Shown piece after piece: positions 32,129 to 40,530 of a DNA stretch of 64,000 nucleotides. The stretch spans positions 1 to 64,000 of the forward strand of contig JAFZLA010000002.1 in NCBI GenBank assembly GCA_017551705.1. Direction: 5' to 3'. The position numbers and the translations under genes were made by a program. The stretch is from Treponema sp. (GTDB taxonomy: Bacteria > Spirochaetota > Spirochaetia > Treponematales > Treponemataceae). The notes under the pieces were generated by a model. That model searched no databases, was not told the origin of the DNA, and saw only the letters and a program-made list of their open reading frames with translations. The first letter of the stretch is position 1; every line of letters begins with the position of its first letter.

Positions 32129-34845
32129 CAGTTTTCTCCTTGGGGCTGGCCCTCAAACGACCAATTGTTCGAGTCAAATATGTTGTCCTTTACCCTGACC
32201 CAATCCCCTTTTTTGCCCTTAAAGACATATTCGCTTTTTAGGTGGTGGGGCATCCAGCTGTCGTCCTGGCAGACAAGAGCGCCCTTTTGTTTTTGGCTGG
32301 AATCGACAAGCGCGCCGGTATATGGATTTTTGGGAGCATCCACAATTCCCTGCAAAAGCAAGGCCGGCGTGTCGGCGTTGGTCATAAAGCGGTCGTCCAC
32401 GCAAAAATCCTTGTCGCCGCCAAAATCCTTGAACATCAAAAGCGGGTGAAAATGCCCCGGCTTTATCTTTTCGAACTTGGAATCCCAAACAAACTCGGCC
32501 TCTTTGTCAACGGCTCCATGGTCGGCCACGATGACAATGCGCGTGTTGTCGTAAACGCCGTTTTGCCGCAAATAGTCCAGCCAATCGCCGACCAAAATCA
32601 ACGAAGCCGCGTTGCCTGGATAAGAAGGGTCGTCGGCATATTCAGAGCTTCCTCTATCCGTAACGTTTGTGACGGGAACATATTGCGGCGCCTGCAGGAA
32701 CAAGTCGTCGTGCGGCGTGTTGTTGGTAAAGTTTATGTAGGCGTTTTTTGTCTGGCATTCAAAATCCGTCAGTCTTTTTATGTAGCTAAGCGCGGAATAG
32801 TCTTCCAAAAAACCGTTCATATCTTCGGTGGCTTGATGAGGCGCCCAATACCTTCCGTCGTTATAAAAAGCGGGTCTCAAGGCAAGCGGAGAAGTTTTGA
32901 ACAAGGAATGCCACAGCAAGTTGCGCTTTAATGTCGCGCTTGTTATGTGGGCGTCAAAAACGCCGTTGTGTTCTTTATACCAGGCGTTCAAATAAACCTT
33001 GTCTGTGTGATATGCCTTTGTGTTCTTGCAGCCGTCATAAATGCTCAAGTCTGGAATCCAAGCGTAATTTGCCCAAGGGCTGTCCGTGACAGTGGCGCAA
33101 AAATCCTGGGCCTGCTCAGTGAATATTCGCGGAAGCAATGTAAGGGCCTGGTTTTGCTTGTCAACCAGCTTTACGTCCGAGCGATTGTTCATGCCTTCGG
33201 GCGTGTATTCGTAGCCGCCAAAGACAGGAGCGGCGCCCATAAGCGTATGTCCGTTAAATGAGACTGTGTTTTTAAACAAAGTGAATCCCTTGTATTTTTG
33301 GCGCAGGCCCGGTATCTCGTCAAAAACCGGCTCCACAAAACGGTTTTGCGCCCTGTCCAAATAAAGCAGGACTACATTTTTTCCTGTCTTTGAAAAATGG
33401 AAAATAGGATTGACAGTTTGTTTGGACTGGCCGTTTTGCGAAAGCTTTAAGTACTGCTTGTAGCCCAAACCGATTGTCCTTATTTGTGTCGCCGAAAGCA
33501 AAAGCAATGACGCCGCGACAACCGCAAAAAAATAGTTTGCCCAAACAGTCTTTTTCTTTGCCAGAGCCAACGACACCAAAACAAACAAAACGGCCATGAC
33601 CAGCAAGTTCAACAAGACCAAACTGGTCTTGGAATCAACCTTGTTGACGCTGATGAAAACAAGCATTGTCGAAATAAGGCCATAATTTTCCTTGAACAAA
33701 AAGGCGTTGGCCAAGGCGAACGAAAGCAGCAAAGAAAAGGCAAAGGCTATCAAAGTCTGCATGCGCTGGCGGTACAAAAAGTAAAGCAGGCAGGGCCAGA
33801 CGACAAAAAGTCCAAAGGCCTGCATGGCCGTGTTGCGAATAAAGAACGTGGGGCTGCCCAAGCCGTCGATTCCCGAAAATTCCATCGGCGAAGAGGCTAT
33901 CAGCAAGGACGGAATTAAAATTCCGTTCAAAATAAAAAGGCCCAATGAACAAAAGGAGAACAAGGCCAAGCGCTTTTTGGGATTGTCGCGCAAGTCAACC
34001 AAAACGCTGTCAATCAAAAATTGGCAGGCCTTGACGATGAGGGGCGCAAAATAGACCAAAGAAAAGACCGCCGCCACAAGGACCGCGCGCTTGGGCGAAA
34101 TCACCCTGTCCGCAAAAAGCCAGACGATAAAAATCGTGACAAGGCCGCACATAATAAAGTAAAGAGTCTTTATTGGATTCTTTAGCTTGTAAAATACGTT
34201 CTTTATCAAGCTAAAGATGTTGTTCATCGTCCAGTACATTACAAGTCCGGCCGGACTGTCGTACAAAATCACCACAAAGACCAAGGCCAGGCCGTAAGTT
34301 TGCAGCTTGTCGCGCAGCGAAAGGCCGCGAGTGTACAAAAAGCCGCTTACCATGTTTATAAGCGTCATGGCGATTGGCAGGACGTTTACCGCAAAGCCTG
34401 CGACCTCAAAAAGCGCGTCGGGCCTTCCCATGTCGCGGATGAACAAAAAGGCCTGGCCATGCAGCGCGGGCATTTTGGAAAGCAAGGAATACGCCGCAGT
34501 AAAAAAAGGAATCTGTATCAACAAGCCAAAGGCCGAGCGCAAAGCCATTATCGGATGATAGCGGTTGAGCCTGTAATATGTCGAAAGCATCATGTACTGC
34601 TCGTCGCTTTTAAACGTCCGCTTGATGTGGCTTATCCACGGCTTCATCTTTTTTTGAACGTCGCGCTCAACTTGCTGCCAGCCTTCGGCCACCACATAAA
34701 GGGGAAGCGTGAACAAGCTGACGGCAAAGCTGACGCACAAAATCGCGATTCCCGTGTTGTCAAAAATCTTGTTGCCAAAAGAAAAAGCCAGCTCCATCAG
34801 CTGCGTAAGAGGATAAATTACAAACGTGTATATTAGATTTCCCAT
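32128..34845 (-). CDS. YidC/Oxa1-like core fused to sulfatase-superfamily domain (copy C)
   Basis: 905 residues, colinear with copies A and B but clearly more diverged. YidC-like part: ALRSAFGLLIQIPFFTAAYS and YDSPAGLVMYWTMNN. Sulfatase-like part: NVVLLYLDRAQ, FNGHTLMGAAPVFGGYEYT, IVADHGAVD, GHFHPLLMFKDFG. The active-site positions shared by all three copies (LDRA, NGHT, GGYEY, DHG, GHxHPL) are kept, so all should be enzymes. It ends in a one-base overlap with the LicC-like gene and lies 20 bases after the racemase gene. Confidence 0.8.
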   Translation of the reverse strand: MGNLIYTFVIYPLTQLMELAFSFGNKIFDNTGIAILCVSFAVSLFTLPLYVVAEGWQQVERDVQKKMKPWISHIKRTFKSDEQYMMLSTYYRLNRYHPIMALRSAFGLLIQIPFFTAAYSLLSKMPALHGQAFLFIRDMGRPDALFEVAGFAVNVLPIAMTLINMVSGFLYTRGLSLRDKLQTYGLALVFVVILYDSPAGLVMYWTMNNIFSLIKNVFYKLKNPIKTLYFIMCGLVTIFIVWLFADRVISPKRAVLVAAVFSLVYFAPLIVKACQFLIDSVLVDLRDNPKKRLALFSFCSLGLFILNGILIPSLLIASSPMEFSGIDGLGSPTFFIRNTAMQAFGLFVVWPCLLYFLYRQRMQTLIAFAFSLLLSFALANAFLFKENYGLISTMLVFISVNKVDSKTSLVLLNLLVMAVLFVLVSLALAKKKTVWANYFFAVVAASLLLLSATQIRTIGLGYKQYLKLSQNGQSKQTVNPIFHFSKTGKNVVLLYLDRAQNRFVEPVFDEIPGLRQKYKGFTLFKNTVSFNGHTLMGAAPVFGGYEYTPEGMNNRSDVKLVDKQNQALTLLPRIFTEQAQDFCATVTDSPWANYAWIPDLSIYDGCKNTKAYHTDKVYLNAWYKEHNGVFDAHITSATLKRNLLWHSLFKTSPLALRPAFYNDGRYWAPHQATEDMNGFLEDYSALSYIKRLTDFECQTKNAYINFTNNTPHDDLFLQAPQYVPVTNVTDRGSSEYADDPSYPGNAASLILVGDWLDYLRQNGVYDNTRIVIVADHGAVDKEAEFVWDSKFEKIKPGHFHPLLMFKDFGGDKDFCVDDRFMTNADTPALLLQGIVDAPKNPYTGALVDSSQKQKGALVCQDDSWMPHHLKSEYVFKGKKGDWVRVKDNIFDSNNWSFEGQPQGEN

Positions 34846-34865
34846 AAAACGCCTTTCCTACCTTG

Positions 34866-35585
34866 TCACTTAAGCATGTCCTTGAGTTTGAACAACGCGC
34901 ATTCCAAAGGGTCAAAGACAGTCTTATTAACGACGCCTTTGTCCATCGTGTTCCACAAAACAGGAAGCTCGGTGCAGCCCAAAATAACGTTGTCCGTAAC
35001 GCAAGAGTTGATCAGGCAGGCAAATTGTTTTTTTGCGTCATCGGTCATTTTGTTTTGCTTTACGCATTCTATCAAGTAGCGAACTTGCTTTTGCTCATCT
35101 TCTGAATCGCGGTAAAATATACGTATGCCCCTTTTGTCAAAATAGTCATTGTAAATTTTTGTCGCGACCGTTCCTTCGGTGGCCAAAACAGAGACTTCCT
35201 TAACACCCCGCTTTTCAAGGTCGTCGGCGCACGCGTCAATTATGTCAACAAAATTGGCTTGCGGAAGTCGTTCCTTTAAGTAACCAAGATAATTGTGAGC
35301 GGTATTGCAGCCAATAACGATGTAAAGCTTTCCTCCGTCAGAAAGCTTAGTTGAAAGCATTCCCTTTACAGATTCATACAAGGCCGACTTTAACTCTTCG
35401 ACATTTTCGTTGTAAAGAATCGCCCTGACGCGGCTTGGCATAACGCAGTTGTTGTCAATAAGAACGCGAGGGCGCTCCCATTCTTTTTCGCAAGGGAAAA
35501 AGTTTAGCACGCGATTAAAAAAATCCAAGGTGGCGTAAGAACCCATGCCTCCAAGAATGCCTATGGCGTCTTTGTATTTATTCAT
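34866..35585 (-). CDS. Aspartate/glutamate racemase family protein
   Basis: 239 residues from MNKYKDAIGILGGMGSYATLDFF. Both catalytic cysteines of the family are visible, in VIGCNTAHNYL and ILGCTELPVLW. GILGGMG is the usual start of aspartate racemases. It overlaps the TagF-like gene by 8 bases and precedes the YidC-sulfatase gene, so it belongs to the same operon. A D-amino acid could be part of the decoration or precursor made by this set (inference); a plain D-aspartate or D-glutamate supply role is the simpler alternative. Confidence 0.85.
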   Translation of the reverse strand: MNKYKDAIGILGGMGSYATLDFFNRVLNFFPCEKEWERPRVLIDNNCVMPSRVRAILYNENVEELKSALYESVKGMLSTKLSDGGKLYIVIGCNTAHNYLGYLKERLPQANFVDIIDACADDLEKRGVKEVSVLATEGTVATKIYNDYFDKRGIRIFYRDSEDEQKQVRYLIECVKQNKMTDDAKKQFACLINSCVTDNVILGCTELPVLWNTMDKGVVNKTVFDPLECALFKLKDMLK

Positions 35586-36807
35586 GCCGCAATTCCTTAT
35601 ATTTAGCCTGCAAATAATCAACAGTTCTTTTGGCGCCCTCGCCCTTGAACTGCCAGGCCTGCTCTCGAACTCTTTTGCGTCCTTGAGCGAATGAATCGTC
35701 CGTCAAAAGATTTTGAATGATTTGTTTTATATTTGGAAAATCCGCCTCTTGGAGCTTTAGCCCTAAATTGGATAGAACTGAGAATCTCCACAAGGGTTCG
35801 TCTATCCAGGCCGCGTCATAAGGAGCCTTGTCAAAGCTTGTGTCGGCATAGATGATGGGTTTGTCAAAAACAAGCGTGTAGTCAAAAATGATTCCGGAAA
35901 AATCAGTAATCATTAAATCCGCTTGATTTAAAACAGCAAAATTGTCGTTGTCCCGGTTCCATTCAATCCGCTCAGAATTTGGATATCGCTCCATAAGAGG
36001 CTCGATTATATCTTTGTCCGAGGTGAATGATTGCGGATGCGGCCTTACAATTATTTTATAGCCAGTGGCAATCAAAGCGTCAAGAATCTTTGAGCCAAAT
36101 TTTGCGAGTATCGCGCTTGGTCCCCAACTGGGAGCTAGCAATACAACTGGAACGGCATTATCAGGCTTTGGCTCCGACTGCAAACGATTTGCCATCTGGT
36201 CCATGTAGGTGCAACCAACGACTGCAACCTCTTTTTTGGGCTCGTTTCTTGCGGCCTCAAGTTTTTTTATGTAGTCTTCTTGAAAGTCGCCCGAAAGCAA
36301 AATCGCGTCGTAAAAAGTGTAGCCGAACATTCTGTAGCCCAAGGGATCGTCAACAGTGTGCCTTATGTGAACGTAATAGTCAACGTTCTTGCTGCGCTTC
36401 CACTGGTAGACGTCTAGGCCGGGAGTCGTTGAAAGGACTATGCAAGCGTTCATCATGTTGAGCTTGGCAAAGGCCTTGTTGCCCTCGCCTATGAACTGGG
36501 CCTTTACATGCTGGTATTTTTCCAAAAGCGCAGGGTCGTCGGGAGAGGCCGTCCAATAGGCCAACTCCACGCCCCTCCTCTCAAACTCGTCGCAGACGGG
36601 CTTAAAGATGTTCCAATAGCGCTTGTGGTCGGTAAAAATCACGTAGGGAATCTTTGCCGCGGAGATTTTTTCTATCTTTCCGCCGCTAAGGACAAACTTT
36701 ATCTTTATGAAAACTTTCCTGAACAAAAAAACAAGCGCGCTTACAATTCCGATAAAAACAGAAAAAAGCATGCTGCCCGTGCCAGGATCGATGTAAAGCA
36801 AAAACAT
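35578..36807 (-). CDS. CDP-glycerol glycerophosphotransferase-like protein (TagF/TagB family), copy 2
   Basis: 409 residues from MFLLYIDPGTGSMLFSVFIG, chosen for the GGGAG 8 bases upstream and the match to copy 1. It has the same N-terminal membrane anchor and GT-B landmarks: VHIRHTVDD, LLAPSWGPSAIL, IIVRPHPQS, MITDFSGIIFDYTLVF. The paralogy to 22602 runs along the whole length. It starts 2 bases after the HipA-like gene and overlaps the racemase gene. Confidence 0.85.
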   Translation of the reverse strand: MFLLYIDPGTGSMLFSVFIGIVSALVFLFRKVFIKIKFVLSGGKIEKISAAKIPYVIFTDHKRYWNIFKPVCDEFERRGVELAYWTASPDDPALLEKYQHVKAQFIGEGNKAFAKLNMMNACIVLSTTPGLDVYQWKRSKNVDYYVHIRHTVDDPLGYRMFGYTFYDAILLSGDFQEDYIKKLEAARNEPKKEVAVVGCTYMDQMANRLQSEPKPDNAVPVVLLAPSWGPSAILAKFGSKILDALIATGYKIIVRPHPQSFTSDKDIIEPLMERYPNSERIEWNRDNDNFAVLNQADLMITDFSGIIFDYTLVFDKPIIYADTSFDKAPYDAAWIDEPLWRFSVLSNLGLKLQEADFPNIKQIIQNLLTDDSFAQGRKRVREQAWQFKGEGAKRTVDYLQAKYKELRHE

Positions 36808-36809
36808 GG

Positions 36810-37961
36810 TTAAAACTCCCACTTGGCGTCAAAGCCCAAAATGCGCTCGCATTGGACATTTTTTATCATGTTCATTTGGGCAAGGCGGCGCTCGGTAAAT
36901 TTTTGGTCACATTGTACAGTCAGTTTTGTTTGGCGGATTTCTTCCACGCATTTTCTTATCTCGGGGGTCAGTATCGCGCGGGCGGGAGCGACATAGTCGC
37001 TTCCTATCATAGGGCCTCTTTGCGAAAGATATTCGTCAAAGTCCAATTTTTTTTTGTCTGAAGAAACGCCAAAGTCAAAGCCTTCTTCCGCAAAAGGAAC
37101 AAAGGACATGTTAAAGTCAAAGCAGGGATTTAATTTTGTCCGTTCAAAAGTTTGGTTGTTGACCATAAAGCCAAAATTGCCATAGTGCCTGTCTTTATTC
37201 AATGTTATGCAGTCCGCTACAACCATTCTGCGCAGCGCGTCTTGGCAATCAAATTCTTTATAAATCTCCAGCAATTGGGCCAAGTCATATTTTAGTCCCG
37301 GCCTTAAAAACAAACTGATCGGCTTGTAGCCAAAATCTTTGCTTGTAAAAAGCTTGCAGTCCGAGACAACCTTTCCGTCAAAACGCGCCAGCGTGTATTT
37401 GACCGAGTCACAAAGTTTTTCAAACACTTGGCTGGCCAAAACTTCTCCATAAGGCTCCATGCCTGCGTTTTTCGCGCCGCTGCTTCCTGTTTTAATAAGG
37501 TGGATTCCGTCATTTTTGTTGAGCCAGCACTTGTCGTAAGAGCCGTCCGTTGTTAATTCGGGCGAAGTCGTTGACATCTGGATGCCAAAAAGTCCAGTCC
37601 CATCGAATGACAACTTTGAAACAACTTGGTCAAAATTATTTTCGTAAAGGTTGACTTGGCTCCATGAGACGTCCTCTCTGTCGCTTTTTACCCAAAGAGT
37701 GTCTGTCAGAGAAAGGCAGTGGGTCAACGCTATAAAACCGCTTTTTGTCTTTCCGCCGCACATTTCAAGGATTTTGTTCACATGCTCGCGATGCTTGGCC
37801 GCGCTTCGGTTTGCAATCCACAAGTCAACGTCCGCGCACCAAAACGGAAGCGGATTGCGCTCCTGGACAATTTTGCAAAGCTCAAGCTCGCCCTGACCTT
37901 GGATGACAAAGTCGCACAGAGGAGTTTCCTTGTTCATGAGCGTGTAACGCAAATCCGACAT
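36810..37961 (-). CDS. HipA-like kinase-domain protein
   Basis: 383 residues. The N-terminal 100 residues (LPFWCADVDLWIANRSAAKHREHVNKIL) belong to a subgroup of HipA-domain proteins that lack a fused or adjacent HipB. The kinase part shows LNKDRHYGNFGFMV, equivalent to the catalytic D-x-x-x-x-N of HipA, and PCFDFNMSF for metal binding. Family members phosphorylate proteins such as aminoacyl-tRNA synthetases; other substrates are possible. It has a leaderless-type promoter and heads the operon with TagF-like copy 2, 2 bases apart. It is divergent from hipBA. Confidence 0.75.
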   Translation of the reverse strand: MSDLRYTLMNKETPLCDFVIQGQGELELCKIVQERNPLPFWCADVDLWIANRSAAKHREHVNKILEMCGGKTKSGFIALTHCLSLTDTLWVKSDREDVSWSQVNLYENNFDQVVSKLSFDGTGLFGIQMSTTSPELTTDGSYDKCWLNKNDGIHLIKTGSSGAKNAGMEPYGEVLASQVFEKLCDSVKYTLARFDGKVVSDCKLFTSKDFGYKPISLFLRPGLKYDLAQLLEIYKEFDCQDALRRMVVADCITLNKDRHYGNFGFMVNNQTFERTKLNPCFDFNMSFVPFAEEGFDFGVSSDKKKLDFDEYLSQRGPMIGSDYVAPARAILTPEIRKCVEEIRQTKLTVQCDQKFTERRLAQMNMIKNVQCERILGFDAKWEF

Positions 37962-37967
37962 AGTAAC

Positions 37968-37996
37968 ATTTTAGCGCTTTATATGGAAAAAATCAA
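37968..37996 (-). promoter_or_regulatory. Promoter of HipA-like operon
   Basis: Minus strand: TTGATT (37991-37996), 17-base spacer, TAAAAT (37968-37973), then 6 bases to the ATG. No SD. It should drive the HipA-like, TagF-like, racemase, YidC-sulfatase and LicC-like genes. Confidence 0.65.
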
Positions 37997-38032
37997 CTAC
38001 AGAGATGTTGGAAAGACCTCAAATCGCAAACA

Positions 38033-38054
38033 AACTCTTCGTTTTTGAAGAGTT
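38033..38054. repeat. Inverted repeat between two hipA-type genes
   Basis: Perfect 8-bp arms AACTCTTC and GAAGAGTT around a six-base GTTTTT loop. It lies 43 bases upstream of the hipB -35 box, in the 171-base divergent region; a candidate operator or a small hairpin. Confidence 0.5.
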
Positions 38055-38097
38055 AACACAAAGATGACAAATATTTCTTCTAAATTAAAGATTTATC

Positions 38098-38126
38098 TTG
38101 ACATTTTGCGTCTTTTGCCTTATACT
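38098..38126 (+). promoter_or_regulatory. Promoter of hipBA
   Basis: TTGACA at 38098-38103, 17-base spacer, TATACT at 38121-38126, then 6 bases to the ATG; no SD, so leaderless. Confidence 0.75.
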
Positions 38127-38132
38127 AAGCCT

Positions 38133-38474
38133 ATGCGGATTGACGCTTTTGCAAACGACCAACAAATTCTCGCAGAGCTGGGGGCGCGGCTTAGGGCTTG
38201 CCGCGTAAGGGCCGGCTTTACCCAAGAGCGGCTTAGTAAAGAAAGCGGCGTGGCAAAAAGCACAGTCGAGCGGGCCGAAAAAGGTCAAAGCGTACAACTT
38301 GAAAGCCTTATAAAGCTGCTCAGGGCCTTAAACCGGGTCAGCGGCCTTGACCTTTTGCTGCCTGGGGCCGAACCAACGCCTTATGAGATTGTAAATAAAA
38401 GGGAGCCAAAATGCCGCGTAAGGGACTCCGGAAAGGCGCGCCCAAAACAGTTCAAATGGGGGGATGAGCAATGA
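38133..38474 (+). CDS. hipB: HipB-like Xre antitoxin
   Basis: 113 residues from MRIDAFANDQQILAELGARL; a longer frame exists but would start upstream of the promoter. The HTH region LRACRVRAGFTQERLSKESGVAKSTVERAEKGQSVQLESLIKLLRAL is classic Xre. The basic C-terminal tail (REPKCRVRDSGKARPKQFKW) is typical of HipB. ATGA overlap with hipA. It should bind HipA and its own promoter. Confidence 0.9.
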   Translation: MRIDAFANDQQILAELGARLRACRVRAGFTQERLSKESGVAKSTVERAEKGQSVQLESLIKLLRALNRVSGLDLLLPGAEPTPYEIVNKREPKCRVRDSGKARPKQFKWGDEQ

Positions 38475-39778
38475 TTTATTCCGCAGAAGTCAAGCTTTGG
38501 GGCACGACAATAGGAGCGGTGTCTCTTGACGGAGCGCAAAGGACCGCCTTGTTTGAGTATGACAAAAACTTCATCTCAAGTGGAATACAAGTCTCCCCTA
38601 TCGCCATGCCCCTGCGCGGAGGCATATACAGCTTTCCCGAACTTTCATACCAAAGCTTTCACGGGCTTCCTGGCCTGCTCTCCGACTCGCTGCCCGACAA
38701 GTTTGGAAACGAGCTTATAAATGTGTGGCTTTCAAAACAAGGCCGCCTTTTGGATTCGTTTAACGCTGTGGAACGGCTTTGCTACACGGGAACGCGAGGA
38801 ATGGGCGCCTTGGAATTCTTTCCTGCCATAAGGCAAGATTCGCCCGGGCCGGAACAAATCCATGTTGGGGAACTCGTGGAGCTTGCTTCAATAGTTCTTA
38901 GCAACCGCAAAAACTTAAAGGCCGTTTTTGACGAGTGCGACAAAAAAAATCTTTCTTCGTCGCTGCAGCAAATAATCAGCCTTGGAACGTCAGCGGGAGG
39001 CGCGCGGGCAAAAGCCGTCATAGCGCTCAATCCAAAGACAAACGAAGTCCGCTCGGGCCAGTGCGATTGCGAGGCGGGCTTTGAGCATTGGCTTATAAAG
39101 TTTAGCGGAGTGAGCGGCAACAAGGACAAGGAAACGGAAGACCTTGCAGACTTTGGAATGATAGAATACGCATATTATTTGATGGCAAAAGAGTGCGGAA
39201 TCAACATGGCGCCTTGCAAGCTTTTGGACGACGGCAAGAACAAGCATTTTATGACAAAGCGTTTTGACCGCGACGACAGCGGCAAAAAACTGCACATGCA
39301 GTCGCTGGGAGCGATGGGCCACTTTGACTTTAACGTGGCCGGATCAACAAGCTACGAGCAGGCCTTTACAATTCTGAACGCCCTTGGCATAGGACACCAA
39401 GACAAGATGGATTTGTTTAGGCGCATGATTTTTAATGTAAGCGCTTGCAATTGCGATGATCATGTAAAGAACATTTCTTTTTTGATGGACAAAAGCGGCA
39501 AGTGGACTTTGGCTCCGGCATACGATGTCTCTTTTGCGTACAACCCAAATGGCGAATGGACAAGCTCCCACCAAATGACAATAAACGGAAAAAGATCCGG
39601 CATTCAAAAACAAGACTTTGATTATTGCGCCAAAATCGCCGGCCTTACAAGCGCCCAAAAAAAAGCGGCGTTGGACGACGTTGTCCTTGGCATAAAAAAA
39701 TGGAAAGACTTTGCGAACCTATCAGGCGTTTCCGAAGAGCGAATGAAGGCGATTGAAGATTGCTTTATAAATTTGTAA
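38471..39778 (+). CDS. hipA: HipA toxin, serine/threonine kinase
   Basis: 435 residues. N-terminal subdomain with KLWGTTIGAVSLD and GLPGLLSDSLPDKFGN, then SAGGARAKAVIAL (ATP-binding loop), KRFDRDDSGKKLHMQSL, NCDDHVKNISFLMD (catalytic Asp and Asn) and LAPAYDVSFA (metal-binding Asp). In E. coli HipA phosphorylates glutamyl-tRNA synthetase to cause persistence. The gene is intact and coupled to hipB by ATGA. Confidence 0.95.
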   Translation: MIYSAEVKLWGTTIGAVSLDGAQRTALFEYDKNFISSGIQVSPIAMPLRGGIYSFPELSYQSFHGLPGLLSDSLPDKFGNELINVWLSKQGRLLDSFNAVERLCYTGTRGMGALEFFPAIRQDSPGPEQIHVGELVELASIVLSNRKNLKAVFDECDKKNLSSSLQQIISLGTSAGGARAKAVIALNPKTNEVRSGQCDCEAGFEHWLIKFSGVSGNKDKETEDLADFGMIEYAYYLMAKECGINMAPCKLLDDGKNKHFMTKRFDRDDSGKKLHMQSLGAMGHFDFNVAGSTSYEQAFTILNALGIGHQDKMDLFRRMIFNVSACNCDDHVKNISFLMDKSGKWTLAPAYDVSFAYNPNGEWTSSHQMTINGKRSGIQKQDFDYCAKIAGLTSAQKKAALDDVVLGIKKWKDFANLSGVSEERMKAIEDCFINL

Positions 39779-39784
39779 AAAGCC

Positions 39785-40120
39785 CTACACCACGTAAATC
39801 GCGATGCCTGCAATAATCAGGGCGATGGCGGCAGCGCGCTTGAGGGTGATTTTGTCGCCAAAAAAGAGGCGGCTTAGGATTATGGCAAAAATGTAGCTGG
39901 ACGCCTCGATTATGGGAACGTAGGAGACCGGAACAATTTTTAACGCAGTCAAATCAATGAAAACCGCCGCAAAGAACAAGGCGTAGGCCAAGACAACCTT
40001 GAAGTTAAGGTATTCGCGGACAAAACTTTTGTGGCTTTCCAAGGCGGACTTTTTGAGCAGCACTTGGCTGACCGCGCCGATAAAGTTTGAGAACAGCAAA
40101 AAAAGAACGTACAAAATCAT
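39785..40120 (-). CDS. SMR-type flippase subunit, ArnE-like
   Basis: 111 residues, four membrane helices. SNFIGAVSQVLLKKSAL and IVPVSYVPIIEASSYIFAIILSRLFFGDKITLKRAAAIALIIAGIAI are EamA/SMR-like, as in ArnE, which with ArnF flips undecaprenyl-phosphate aminoarabinose. It overlaps the partner gene by 4 bases (ATGA), and the two are likely a heterodimer. Confidence 0.75.
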   Translation of the reverse strand: MILYVLFLLFSNFIGAVSQVLLKKSALESHKSFVREYLNFKVVLAYALFFAAVFIDLTALKIVPVSYVPIIEASSYIFAIILSRLFFGDKITLKRAAAIALIIAGIAIYVV

Positions 40121-40518
40121 TGTCCGCCCTCCCCGCCGCCTTCATTTGCATCGCAGGCAATGGTTGCCTCGCCGTCGGCCGCGCTAAGCAAGACGATTCC
40201 GCACAAAATCACCGCAGCCCCAAGCAATTTTTTTGCCGTAATCCGCTCGCCAAACAAAAGCGCGCTAAATAGCATTCCCCAAACAATCGTCACAGCCTTG
40301 TTGCACATTGCCACAGGGAGAGCGAACGACTTTAACACTTGCTGCCAAATGACTGCGTAGACGGCCAGCACAAAAATAATCCCCGCGTAAAAGGCAATCC
40401 AGACAGGCGACAAAAAGTCATGCCTTGCCGCAAGCTTTCCCAGCAAAGTGTAGGAAGCGTAGATCAAAAAGCCAAGGTGCATAAGGAGGAATGGAAAGAA
40501 TTTGGTTTGATTTTTCAT
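40117..40518 (-). CDS. SMR-type flippase subunit, ArnF-like
   Basis: 133 residues, four membrane helices (YASYTLLGKLAA, VWIAFYAGIIFVLAVYAVIW, KAVTIVWGMLFSALLFGERITAKKLLGAAVILCGIVLL), then a Gly/Glu-rich tail. Pairs with the ArnE-like gene. It follows the GT4 gene by 12 bases; with UDP-glucose dehydrogenase upstream, a uronic-acid or pentose lipid carrier is a possible cargo (inference). Confidence 0.72.
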   Translation of the reverse strand: MKNQTKFFPFLLMHLGFLIYASYTLLGKLAARHDFLSPVWIAFYAGIIFVLAVYAVIWQQVLKSFALPVAMCNKAVTIVWGMLFSALLFGERITAKKLLGAAVILCGIVLLSAADGEATIACDANEGGGEGGQ

Positions 40519-40530
40519 ATAGCCGCCTCC

